Assembly (NCBI GenBank): GCA_937860145.1
Contig: CALMBF010000020.1
Location: 1 to 34,587, forward strand
Direction of reading: 5' to 3'
DNA from: an uncultured Geobacter sp.
Lineage (GTDB): Bacteria > Desulfobacterota > Desulfuromonadia > Geobacterales > DSM-12255
DNA length: 34,587 bases
Shown: positions 1-7,969 of the stretch, one piece after another
Layout: every line of letters starts with the position of its first letter
Numbering within the stretch: the first letter of the stretch is position 1
Translations under genes and position numbers: made by a program
The notes under the pieces: generated by a model
What the model was told of the DNA's origin: nothing
What the model saw: the letters and a program-made list of their open reading frames with translations, nothing else
Databases searched by the model: none

Positions 1-46
1 AGATCTAGTACGGTCTCGTGGGCTCGGAGATGTGTATAAGAGACAG
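1..46 (+). other. Illumina Nextera i7 adapter (non-genomic)
   Basis: Bases 13-46 match the Nextera read-2 transposase adapter, ending in the Tn5 mosaic end AGATGTGTATAAGAGACAG (28-46). Bases 5-12 (CTAGTACG) are the i7 index as written in the adapter for N702, and bases 1-4 (AGAT) are the end of the P7 primer. The block is therefore library-preparation sequence left on the contig. Genomic DNA begins at about base 47. Recognition is from memory of the adapter sequence, but the match is continuous and specific. Confidence 0.97.
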
Positions 47-342
47 TACTCAAGGTACGCGGTCCCCGGCGTGCCGGGGTTCGACTCGAACAGCTCCTTG
101 AGGGGCTCGATGGGCAGAGCCCAGATGATCAGCTTGGCCTCCTCCAACATGACGTCGTCGGTGAGCAGCACGGTTCCGTGAGGGCCCCTGAGGGCGAAGA
201 GCCCTTCCAGATGTCCCATCACCCTGACGCGGACCCCAGCCAGCCCGGCACCACCGGCGAGAAAGAACACCAGGAGCAGGAAGACCCCCAGCAATGTACC
301 GTGCCGCGCCGCCGCACTCACGAGTCGTTTGATGCCGTTCAT
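47..342 (-). CDS. Membrane-anchored protein of unknown function, C-terminus cut by contig end
   Basis: An open frame starts at ATG 342-340, overlapping the stop of the upstream SGNH gene as ATGA, and stays open to base 47, where adapter sequence begins. About 98 genomic codons are present. The N-terminus (MNGIKRLVSAAARHG) is basic and is followed by one hydrophobic segment of about 20 residues (LLGVFLLLVFFLAGGAG), so it is a signal anchor or uncleaved signal peptide. The rest is soluble, contains LTDDVMLEEAKLIIWALP, and would lie outside the membrane. No family is recognised. The four-base overlap says it is translationally coupled to the SGNH gene and belongs to the same operon. The residues read through the adapter are artefactual. 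Confidence 0.6.
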
Positions 343-1430
343 CGCGGCAACTCCTTGGCGAGGATCCGGGCGATCAGCCTGTTCCCCGCGGCGGTAAGAT
401 GGACCGCATCCCCGGGGAAGAAGAGCGGCTCACCCTGGCTGGCGACGAAACTGTCGGTCGGGTCGATGACGTCGATCCCCGCACCTGCCAGCGCCTGTAT
501 AAGGGGACCGTAGTAGCCGATCTGCGCCTTCCGGTCCCGCTTCAGACCCTCGATCCAGTCGCCGTGGGAGATGAGCAGCACCCTGAAATCCGCCCCTGTC
601 TCCCGGCAGACCCGCTGCATCCCCCGGATGATCTCCACCATGACGGCAAACCCTTCACCCTCGTCCATCTCCCGGACCGTGTCGGTCATGTAGCGGTTGA
701 GCGCCAGCACCCTCCCCACCAGCAAGCGGTAGAGATGGGAATGGCGGTACAGGAACACCTTCAGGCGGGAGTTGAGGGAACGGCTGGAAAGGAGGGGGGA
801 CGAGCGGGGAACCGGGATGTTGTTGAGGGTGAACCTGCCGTCAACGATCCGGCAGAACGGCTTGGCAGCCCCGCCGTTCACCGAAGCCATCACATCGGTG
901 AGGTCGCCGGCGGAGACGGCCAGCACCACCATGTCGGGGGAGAGCCCGAGCAACTGTCGCTCCAGGTAGATCGCCTCCTGGTCCGTCCCGTAGCCAAAGA
1001 CACCGCAGTTCAGGATCTCCGTACCCGCCGGCATCATCCGGGCAAGGAGGTCGCTGAACCGCTCCCCCTCCTCGATGCCGTACCCGAAGGTGTTGGAATC
1101 GCCGAGAACCGCGATGCGGCGCCCCCCCGGCGGTTTAGGGAGCGCCACCTCCGGCCCGCGCAGACCCCGGGAGTTGATCCTCACTCGGAAGGGGGGGACC
1201 CCCTTGGGCGGCGTGTCCACCCCGACCGCCCCTTCTCGGTTCGCCCAGCCGAGATTGGCGTCGTAGCGCAGGAAGAAGCTGGCGGGGGACGACGCCATCC
1301 TGACCTGCTGGGGTGCCAGCAGGGCGACCGCGGCCTCGGCGAGGAGGAGCCCCGCCGCAACGCCGCACCCCGTCAGCAGCACCCCTGTCAGCAGCTTCCT
1401 TACCCGTGCTCCCATTCCGACTCCCAGCAT
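339..1430 (-). CDS. SGNH/GDSL hydrolase-like membrane-anchored protein
   Basis: A 363-residue protein with an N-terminal hydrophobic anchor (about residues 10-38) and an SGNH-hydrolase-like domain facing the periplasm. Block I is GDSNTFGYG with the nucleophile candidate Ser112, and the C-terminal block is DAVHLTAAGN with Asp341 and His344, so the Ser/Asp/His set is present. The usual block III Gly-x-Asn is replaced by SAGD, so the oxyanion-hole Asn appears to be missing. ATG 1430 is chosen because it starts one base after the stop of the upstream TPR gene; the longer open frame to 1646 is out-of-frame sequence of that gene. Such proteins often deacylate or acylate extracellular glycans. Its position after three GT-C-like genes fits envelope glycan modification, but the substrate is unknown. 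Confidence 0.75.
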   Translation of the reverse strand: MLGVGMGARVRKLLTGVLLTGCGVAAGLLLAEAAVALLAPQQVRMASSPASFFLRYDANLGWANREGAVGVDTPPKGVPPFRVRINSRGLRGPEVALPKPPGGRRIAVLGDSNTFGYGIEEGERFSDLLARMMPAGTEILNCGVFGYGTDQEAIYLERQLLGLSPDMVVLAVSAGDLTDVMASVNGGAAKPFCRIVDGRFTLNNIPVPRSSPLLSSRSLNSRLKVFLYRHSHLYRLLVGRVLALNRYMTDTVREMDEGEGFAVMVEIIRGMQRVCRETGADFRVLLISHGDWIEGLKRDRKAQIGYYGPLIQALAGAGIDVIDPTDSFVASQGEPLFFPGDAVHLTAAGNRLIARILAKELPR

Positions 1431-1431
1431 G

Positions 1432-3024
1432 TCAATTTCCCGCCCGTTTCTGCCGGCGCAGGTACTCGGCCATCTCCCGCTCCGCCGCCACCCCGTCGCC
1501 GAGCAACCGGTACACCTCGGCCAAGTTGTAATGGGGGGTCGGATCGTCGGGCTGCACGGCGGCAGCCCGGTCAAACAGCCGTATCGCCTCCCGCAGGTCG
1601 CCGCGCCGGGCGGCAATGGAGCCGGCATCGACCAGGGCAGGGACAAAATCCGGTTCCAGCTTCAGGGCCTTGCCGACCAGCCTCTCCGCCTCGTCCAGGC
1701 GACCCTCTTCGAGCAGACGCTCCGCCCCCCTGCAGTACATCCCCAGGCGGACGAACCGGGCCAGGGGCGGGGAGAGGGCACCGGCAGACTCACCCCGGGC
1801 AACGACCCCTTCGGCCCCGTCCATATCACCGCGCCGGGCAAGGTGGGATGCCAGCTCGGTATAGCCGGTCTCGGCCCGGGGCTCGTCCCGCACCATCCGG
1901 CTGAACAGGGTGCCGTTATCCTTCCAGACCGGAACGGCGACAACGGTCAGGCCGGCATAGAGAGCTGCCAGGCACGCCGGGACCAGCAGCCAGACCCGGC
2001 CGGCGGCTGCCGGCAGGACACCGGACAGGAGGATGGCAATCCCGATGGCCGGCAGGTAGGCGTGGCGATCGGCCATGGGGAGCTTGTACCGGACCGCCAC
2101 CGCCACTGCCGGCAGCAGGAAGAGGAGAAACCACACCCCGCCGAACGGCACCAGCCTGTTCCGGCACCGGAGAGCGAGCAGGGCAAGAAGCGCGCAGCCT
2201 GCCAGGGAGCCCGCAAAGCGGAGGGAGATCAGCTCCGGGGGGGCAAACAGGTAGGCGACCCGGTGCAGGGGAGGCACCACGATGACGGCAAGATAGCGCA
2301 GGACAAGCTCCGGGGCGAGCGACAGGCCGGGTGACACCCCGGAAAAGTTCGCCCCCACCCCGACAAGCGCCACCCTCACCCCGAGCAGCGCTGCCAGCGG
2401 CAGCACCTGGCTGGCGTAGACCCGCCAGCTGCGCCGCCCCCCCGCCAGGACGACGTCATGGGCGAGGAGCAGGGGGGGCAGCAGGAAGCCCGCCTCCTTG
2501 GATGCCGCTGCTGCCAGGACGCAGAGGGCGGCCAGCCCGGTCGATCCCCGGCGGTGGGTGAGCAGCGCCAGGAGCGCGAACAGGGCGCAGAGCAGGGTGT
2601 TCCGGCCACCGGCGATGAAACAGGCCGCCTCGACCGTCACCGGATTGAGGGCAAAGAGGAGCGTGGCGAGCAGGGGCACCGCCCCCCCGCCGCTCACGGC
2701 AATGAGCAGCCGGTACACCGCCACGGCGACCCCGGCATGGAGTGCCAGGTTGGTGGCATGGAAACCGGCTGCCCGCCCCCCCCAGAGCAGGTGGTCGAGA
2801 TAAAAACTGAGATAGGTCAGGGGACGATAATAACCCGTCGACCCCAGGCCGGGGATGGTGTCCTCGGCGGCCAGGAGCGCGACCACCCCCCGTCCTCCCT
2901 TGACGAGGGGGTTGTCGACGATGACCGGCAGGTCGTCCCAGACAAACCCGTTCCCCAGTGCCCCCCCGAAAGTCACGGCAACGAGGGTGACGATGATGAC
3001 TGCATGGATCGCCTGCCGGCTCAT
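1432..3024 (-). CDS. GT-C/TMTC-like multi-pass membrane protein with C-terminal TPRs (paralogue 1)
   Basis: About 530 residues. The N-terminal 400 residues are a chain of hydrophobic helices, followed by about three TPR units (EEGRLDEAERLVGKALKLEP, then a unit containing GDLREAIRLFDRAAAVQP). After the first helix comes GNGFVWDDLP, with paired Asp30-Asp31 where GT-C glycosyltransferases keep their catalytic Asp. GYYRPLTYL, PVTVEAACFIAGGRN and MADRHAYLPAIG follow in the order seen in TMTC-type proteins. A lipid-linked-sugar glycosyltransferase is the likely family; donor and acceptor are unknown. The frame is open to 3153. ATG 3024 is preferred for its distance from GGAGGT; ATG 3036 sits almost on that site, and 3153 would add an unrelated hydrophilic tail. 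The start is uncertain. Confidence 0.75.
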   Translation of the reverse strand: MSRQAIHAVIIVTLVAVTFGGALGNGFVWDDLPVIVDNPLVKGGRGVVALLAAEDTIPGLGSTGYYRPLTYLSFYLDHLLWGGRAAGFHATNLALHAGVAVAVYRLLIAVSGGGAVPLLATLLFALNPVTVEAACFIAGGRNTLLCALFALLALLTHRRGSTGLAALCVLAAAASKEAGFLLPPLLLAHDVVLAGGRRSWRVYASQVLPLAALLGVRVALVGVGANFSGVSPGLSLAPELVLRYLAVIVVPPLHRVAYLFAPPELISLRFAGSLAGCALLALLALRCRNRLVPFGGVWFLLFLLPAVAVAVRYKLPMADRHAYLPAIGIAILLSGVLPAAAGRVWLLVPACLAALYAGLTVVAVPVWKDNGTLFSRMVRDEPRAETGYTELASHLARRGDMDGAEGVVARGESAGALSPPLARFVRLGMYCRGAERLLEEGRLDEAERLVGKALKLEPDFVPALVDAGSIAARRGDLREAIRLFDRAAAVQPDDPTPHYNLAEVYRLLGDGVAAEREMAEYLRRQKRAGN

Positions 3025-3238
3025 AGGCGGCACCATACCTCCGCGGGATGATTCCCTGACCACCACTGTTGTACACGGTTTTCCATCTTTGGTATAGCCC
3101 GGGATCTGCACCGCGGGAAAACTCTCTTGCCAACACGAGCCATCGGTCACCATACTCCCGGCCAGTTGGTTAGTGCGCTGTCCACCCGGAAACGGGGCCT
3201 TTGATCAGCCCCTGTCCCACCTTGAACAGGTGCAGCGG

Positions 3239-4711
3239 TCACCTCCCCACCCCATCCCCATTCCGAATTTTCCGCAGTGCCTCGTCGGAGAGGAGATCCA
3301 GTTCCCGCAGGGAGACCCCACCCGCCCGCCGGGCTGAGCGCAGGGTTTCCAGCGCTTCGGCCGGTCTCCCCCGCAGGAGTTGCGCCCGGGCAAGGAGCAG
3401 AAACCCCTCGCCGTAGCGCTCCTGCTGCACCAGTGCCCCCCCCAGGTTCCCCAGGGCCAGCCAGTTGGCCGGATTCAACTCGATGGCCCGGCGGTAGAGC
3501 CGCTCCCCGTCGTGCCAGTACCCGATCTGCCGCACCGTCAGAAGCGCCATCCCTACCAGGAGGATGGCCGCGGAAGTCGCCCCCGCCCTCCCCCATGACG
3601 GGCGCGCGGCCAGAAACCGCTCACCACCCCAGGCAAGCAGGATGAGCAGGCCGATGTGGGGGAAATAGGTATACCGGTCCGCGACGAACTGCCCGCCGAA
3701 CCGGACTATGCCGCTCACCGGCAGGAGGGTCACCAGGAACCAGAAGCAGCCGACACGGGGCAACGGCTCCCCCTGGCGGCAGAGCAGCCGGATCCCCCAC
3801 GCCAGAAAGAGGAGCCCTGCCAGGGGCCGCCAGATGCCGATCGCCGATCCCTCCAGAGGGTAGTGGAACGACAGTCCCAGGGGGACGAAGAAGAGGCGCA
3901 GATACTCCCCGTAGGCAGCAAGGGCGACCAGGACACGGTCCCCCAGGGGGGCCGTCACAACGGCATTGCTCTCCGCCTGGGCATACCAGGTGATTACGCC
4001 GATGGCACCCGCCGCCAGCAGCAGGGGGAGCATCTCCATCAGGGGAGGCCAGCGGTCTCCTTCGCGCGTACGACCGCACAGGTGTTGATCCAGCCCCAGA
4101 ATGAGAAGCGGCAGCGTGACCAGCATGGGCTTGCTCAGTAGCGACAGGAGGAAGAGCCCTACGACGGCTAGGTAGCGCCCTCTCCCGGGACGGCGTAGGG
4201 AGGAGAGGTAGGTGGTGAGCGCCGCCAGGCCGAAGAAGACGCTAAGGACATCCTTGCGCTCCGCCGCCCAGGCGACCGACTCGACCCGCTGGGGGTGTAC
4301 GGCAAACAACAGGGACGCCAGCCACGCCGTTGCGCGGGCAAAGCCGAGCTGCCGCAGCAGCCGGTACAGCAGCACCGTCGACCCGCCGTGAAAGAGGAGC
4401 GACACCAGGTGATGCCCGGCGGGGACGAGACCGAAAAGGGTGACGTCCAGCATGTGGGAGAGCCAGGTGACGGGGTGCCAGTTCCCTCCCGTCAGGGAGG
4501 TGAATGCCCACAGGAACCCGGCAGGGGTGAGCCCCTGTCGGACGACGCCGTTCAGGGTCAGGTACAGTTCGTCGTCATAGGCGGCAATAAACCCGTTGCC
4601 GCAGGAGGGGAGGAAAACGGCAACGGTCAGCAGGAAAAGCGAGAGTGCGAGCATCCTCTCCCGGGTAATGAGTCTCGCCGCGGCGGTCAGGAGGCGTCCG
4701 GAGCCGATCAC
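3239..4711 (-). CDS. GT-C/TMTC-like multi-pass membrane protein with C-terminal TPRs (paralogue 2)
   Basis: A 490-residue paralogue of its neighbours. It starts with GTG at 4711, overlapping the previous stop as GTGA, so it is translationally coupled. The first helix is followed by GNGFIAAYDDELYLT (Asp46-Asp47, candidate GT-C catalytic pair). HPQRVESVAWAAERKDVLS and VADRYTYFPHIG match the TMTC-like signature positions. Only one to two TPR units remain at the C-terminus (YRRAIELNPANWLALGNLGG onward), fewer than in paralogue 3. The 214 bases between its stop and the next start (3025-3238) hold no recognisable gene, terminator or promoter. By family it would transfer a sugar from a lipid carrier on the outer face of the inner membrane; the target is not known. 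Confidence 0.78.
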   Translation of the reverse strand: MIGSGRLLTAAARLITRERMLALSLFLLTVAVFLPSCGNGFIAAYDDELYLTLNGVVRQGLTPAGFLWAFTSLTGGNWHPVTWLSHMLDVTLFGLVPAGHHLVSLLFHGGSTVLLYRLLRQLGFARATAWLASLLFAVHPQRVESVAWAAERKDVLSVFFGLAALTTYLSSLRRPGRGRYLAVVGLFLLSLLSKPMLVTLPLLILGLDQHLCGRTREGDRWPPLMEMLPLLLAAGAIGVITWYAQAESNAVVTAPLGDRVLVALAAYGEYLRLFFVPLGLSFHYPLEGSAIGIWRPLAGLLFLAWGIRLLCRQGEPLPRVGCFWFLVTLLPVSGIVRFGGQFVADRYTYFPHIGLLILLAWGGERFLAARPSWGRAGATSAAILLVGMALLTVRQIGYWHDGERLYRRAIELNPANWLALGNLGGALVQQERYGEGFLLLARAQLLRGRPAEALETLRSARRAGGVSLRELDLLSDEALRKIRNGDGVGR

Positions 4712-6351
4712 CGGCGACCTCCCGTGCGCGCCAGCTCCGCTTCCACCAGATTCAGGTTGTTCCGGGCAGCCGCGTCATCGGGGCTGAGGACGATCTTCTG
4801 CCGCAGCTGCGCCGCTGCTTCCGCAAGCTGTCCCTTCTGGTAGTAGGCGTCGGCCAGGGCTCCGTGCAGCTGGACGCTATCGGGCACGGCCTCTAGGGAG
4901 AGCCGGTACTCACGGATGGCGTCGTCGAGCTGGCCGAGGAGATGGTAGGAGCGCGCCAGGTTCATCCGCGCATGGGGGAACGAAGGGTTGAGGTCGACGG
5001 AGCGGCGGAACGCCTCCAGCGCCTCCCGGTTCTGTTCCCGGTTCAAATAGGCATTGCCAAGCAGGTAGTAGGCAACCGGGGAATCTGGCCGGCTCCTGAC
5101 CGTGCTGAGAGCCAGGGTCAGGTCATCCCGCCAGTCGGTGATCCTCGTCATGGTCCGCAGCGAAAACAGCACCACCGCAACCCCCCCCAGGAGCAGGGCA
5201 GTCCGCCGCCACCGGCCTGCCAGGCGACCTCCCAGCAGCGCCAGGACCGTATAGGCGCCGAGGGAGCCGACGTAGAGATAGCGCTCCGCCACCGGCACGG
5301 GGTTGAAGGCGATGATGCCACAGACCGGCAGGAGAAAGACGATAAACCAGCACAAGAAAAATGCGACGACCCGCTCCCGGCGCCAGGCCAGGGGGAGTGC
5401 CACCAGCATCAGGAGCACGACCAGGAGAGAGAGCCATTCCTGCAGGCCGGCCAAAGGGGCGCCGGTGGCAATGTCGTGGGTCACGGAGAGGTTCACGGGA
5501 TAGAGCAGCAGGCGCAGATAGGCGGCAATGCTCCGGACGCTGTCCGCAAAAGTTCCGGCGGTGATGGAGAGGGGGAAGGCCGCTTGGCCGATGACCACCC
5601 CCCTCAGGACCAGATAGCAGGCTCCGGCACCCAGGTAGGGGAGAAGTGCCAGCAGATGGCGCTTCCACCGCTCTTTTCCGCCGCCATCAAACAACAGGCA
5701 GCGGAGAGCCAGGAGCACCAGGGGGAAAAAGACGGCAAACTCCTTGGTCAGGAGTGCCGCGCCATAGATAACGACGGAGATACCTTCCCAACATCGGCGG
5801 CGGCGACTGCTGCCGGCATCGGCGGCAGCGAGGTGGGTAAGGAGGGCAAAGACCAGCAGGCAGGCCACCTGGATGTTGTTGCGACCCGTCACGTAGGCAA
5901 CCGACTCCACGTTGACCGGTGCCACCACGAAGAGGAGGGTTGCCAGCAGGGCAGTGCCGACGCCGGCCAACCGGCGGACCAGCAGATACCACCCCCCGGT
6001 GGTGAGGAGATGCATGGCCAGGTTCACCCCGTGGTAATCGGCGGGATTGACCCCCCACAACAGGTAATCGACCATGTAGACCAGCCGGCCGAGGGGGCGA
6101 TAGTAGCCGGTGGGGACACCGTCGGCCAGGGTATCCTGCATGGCGAAGAAGAGAGGGAGATTTCGGGGGTCGCGGATGAGGGGGAAATTGACGATGACGT
6201 CGTGGTCGTCACCGGCAAAACCGTTGGCAAGGGCACGCAGGTACACTAGCAGGCCGAACAGCAGGGGAATTAGCAGCGGTAGGTACTGCCGCGACCGTGA
6301 AACCCCGTCTTTCACTGCCGTTGATGACTCGCTCGTGTGCCATCCGGCCAT
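4708..6351 (-). CDS. GT-C/TMTC-like multi-pass membrane protein with C-terminal TPRs (paralogue 3)
   Basis: A 547-residue protein, the longest of the three paralogues. A multi-helix membrane domain (about residues 22-400) carries ANGFAGDDHDVI (Asp48-Asp49) after the first helix, GYYRPLGRLVYMVDYLLWG, PVNVESVAYVTGRNN and VAERYLYVGSLG. These are followed by three to four TPR units (for example REALEAFRRSVDLNPSF and DDAIREYRLSLEAVPD). ATG 6351 is preferred because AAAGG lies four bases upstream and the start is seven bases past the previous stop; the 18 extra bases to TTG 6369 overlap that gene. It is the first of three tandem copies, so the group probably arose by duplication. Family knowledge suggests a glycosyltransferase; the substrate is an open question. 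Confidence 0.78.
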   Translation of the reverse strand: MAGWHTSESSTAVKDGVSRSRQYLPLLIPLLFGLLVYLRALANGFAGDDHDVIVNFPLIRDPRNLPLFFAMQDTLADGVPTGYYRPLGRLVYMVDYLLWGVNPADYHGVNLAMHLLTTGGWYLLVRRLAGVGTALLATLLFVVAPVNVESVAYVTGRNNIQVACLLVFALLTHLAAADAGSSRRRRCWEGISVVIYGAALLTKEFAVFFPLVLLALRCLLFDGGGKERWKRHLLALLPYLGAGACYLVLRGVVIGQAAFPLSITAGTFADSVRSIAAYLRLLLYPVNLSVTHDIATGAPLAGLQEWLSLLVVLLMLVALPLAWRRERVVAFFLCWFIVFLLPVCGIIAFNPVPVAERYLYVGSLGAYTVLALLGGRLAGRWRRTALLLGGVAVVLFSLRTMTRITDWRDDLTLALSTVRSRPDSPVAYYLLGNAYLNREQNREALEAFRRSVDLNPSFPHARMNLARSYHLLGQLDDAIREYRLSLEAVPDSVQLHGALADAYYQKGQLAEAAAQLRQKIVLSPDDAAARNNLNLVEAELARTGGRR

Positions 6352-6358
6352 GGTGCCT

Positions 6359-7969
6359 TTACCGATCAACTCTGCCGCGCAGCATGTTGCCGATAACGGC
6401 GTACTCGAGCAACGGATGGTCGTCGGTATTCACCGGCACAGTGTCGTCGCTGGCAATCTCCCGCACCTGCTCCGGCGTTCGGGAGAGGACGAAGGACAGA
6501 GGGTAGCCATGGGTGTTCAATCGCTCCACCCGCTCCCTGATCTCTTTCTCCGTGATCTGGGACTGACTCCGGCTCCCTATCATGATCAGATCAAGAGAGT
6601 TGGTGACTTTCCATATCCGGGTGTGGGGAAACACGGAGGCAAAGGTTTTGACCATCATGGTCACGTCTTCATTGGTAAGAACGTAATAAGGAATCCACTG
6701 GCAGTAAATTCCCCCCTCGTTCAGCCGCCGGGCGGCAATTTCGTAGAAATCCCGGGTAAACAGGCTGGCGACCGCCGACTCGGTGGGATAGGAGGGTTCC
6801 GAGGAGATGATATCGTAACGCTTGTCCGATACCAACAGGTAGTTGCGGGCGTCGTCGCGGATAACCGCCAGATTTTCCAGCAGGCCAGGAGTACCATGAC
6901 GGCGGATCGCTTCAAGTACGCCGGGATTGATCTCCACCAGGTCCACATCTTTCAGGTGGTCCCGTGCCGCTCCCAGAGTTACCCCGGCACCCAGGCCGAT
7001 GGTGAGGAAACTGCGGGGGGCCGGATGGCTCGCCAGGGGAAGGTAGGCAAGCAGAACGGTATTGGCCAGGTCGTCCTTGCTGGTCCCCTCGATTTTCCCC
7101 CCCACCTGCAGCACTAGACTGCCATCAATGTACCGGAAGGCCCTGACCAGACCTTCGGCATTTTCACTCCGGTACAACTCGGTGTATCGGACCTTGTCGC
7201 TGGCAGCAATCTCACGGTAGGGCTCGGCGTCCGCAGCGTATCTGCTAGCGGAATAGAAACTGAGTATCGATGCATGGGGCTCCGCTTTTGCCAGCAGGAT
7301 GCCACCAAACAGGAACGCCGGCACAAAGGCCATCACCCCGTGCGTTCGTTTCCGCGCCATCAGCAATAGGACGACCCCGGCGAGCAGGTTAAGCAGGGCA
7401 GCCGTGAGGGTAGTCCCCTTGACCCCCACGATTGGAATGAGCACGAAGCCGGACAGCAGCGAACCGGCCACAGCACCGAGCGTATTGACAAAATAAGCAC
7501 TTCCGACCCCTGAACCAATCCGTTCAGCATCCAGGGTCACGTAGCTGGAAACGATGGGGAAGGTCGCCCCCATGACGACTGTCGGAATCAGCATCACCAT
7601 GGCGCAGAGGCAAGCCTGCAGGAAAAAAAAGAGCTCCGGTTGCAAGTGAAAGGTCCGGTAGAGGGGGAGATACAGTTCCGGCATCAGGTTGATTAGCGGC
7701 ACACTAACCATGCCGCACACGCCGATCGACAGTTCGCAGACCGCAAAGAGAAACAGGTGATCCCGTCGCCGGTCACTCAGCCTGCCGCCAAAGAACGATC
7801 CGATCGCCAGCCCGGCCATGAACGTGGCCAGCATGGTGGAGATGGCATAGACCGTGCTCCCCAGTACCAGGGAGATGGTCCGGGTCCAGACGACTTCATA
7901 GACGAGGGCCGATGCGCCGGACACCGTGAATGCGGCCAAGACGCCTGCCCGATTACCCCTTGTCCCCAT
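6359..7969 (-). CDS. Membrane protein fused to a spermidine-synthase-like methyltransferase-fold domain
   Basis: A 536-residue fusion. The N-terminal ~230 residues form several hydrophobic helices typical of the membrane half of these fusions (SGASALVYEVVWTRTISLV opens the domain). The C-terminal half is a SpeE-type Rossmann domain: GLGAGVTLGAA near residue 325, VEINPGV after beta-2, DDARNYL, then DIISSEPSYP where true spermidine synthases have the Asp-rich catalytic loop. ATG 7969 is chosen because AGAGAGG lies six bases upstream; ATG 7987 has no ribosome site. It overlaps the end of resB by 17 bases. The SpeE signature is altered (SSEPS), so polyamine synthesis is not assured, and the role beside heme-lyase genes is unknown. 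Confidence 0.8.
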   Translation of the reverse strand: MGTRGNRAGVLAAFTVSGASALVYEVVWTRTISLVLGSTVYAISTMLATFMAGLAIGSFFGGRLSDRRRDHLFLFAVCELSIGVCGMVSVPLINLMPELYLPLYRTFHLQPELFFFLQACLCAMVMLIPTVVMGATFPIVSSYVTLDAERIGSGVGSAYFVNTLGAVAGSLLSGFVLIPIVGVKGTTLTAALLNLLAGVVLLLMARKRTHGVMAFVPAFLFGGILLAKAEPHASILSFYSASRYAADAEPYREIAASDKVRYTELYRSENAEGLVRAFRYIDGSLVLQVGGKIEGTSKDDLANTVLLAYLPLASHPAPRSFLTIGLGAGVTLGAARDHLKDVDLVEINPGVLEAIRRHGTPGLLENLAVIRDDARNYLLVSDKRYDIISSEPSYPTESAVASLFTRDFYEIAARRLNEGGIYCQWIPYYVLTNEDVTMMVKTFASVFPHTRIWKVTNSLDLIMIGSRSQSQITEKEIRERVERLNTHGYPLSFVLSRTPEQVREIASDDTVPVNTDDHPLLEYAVIGNMLRGRVDR

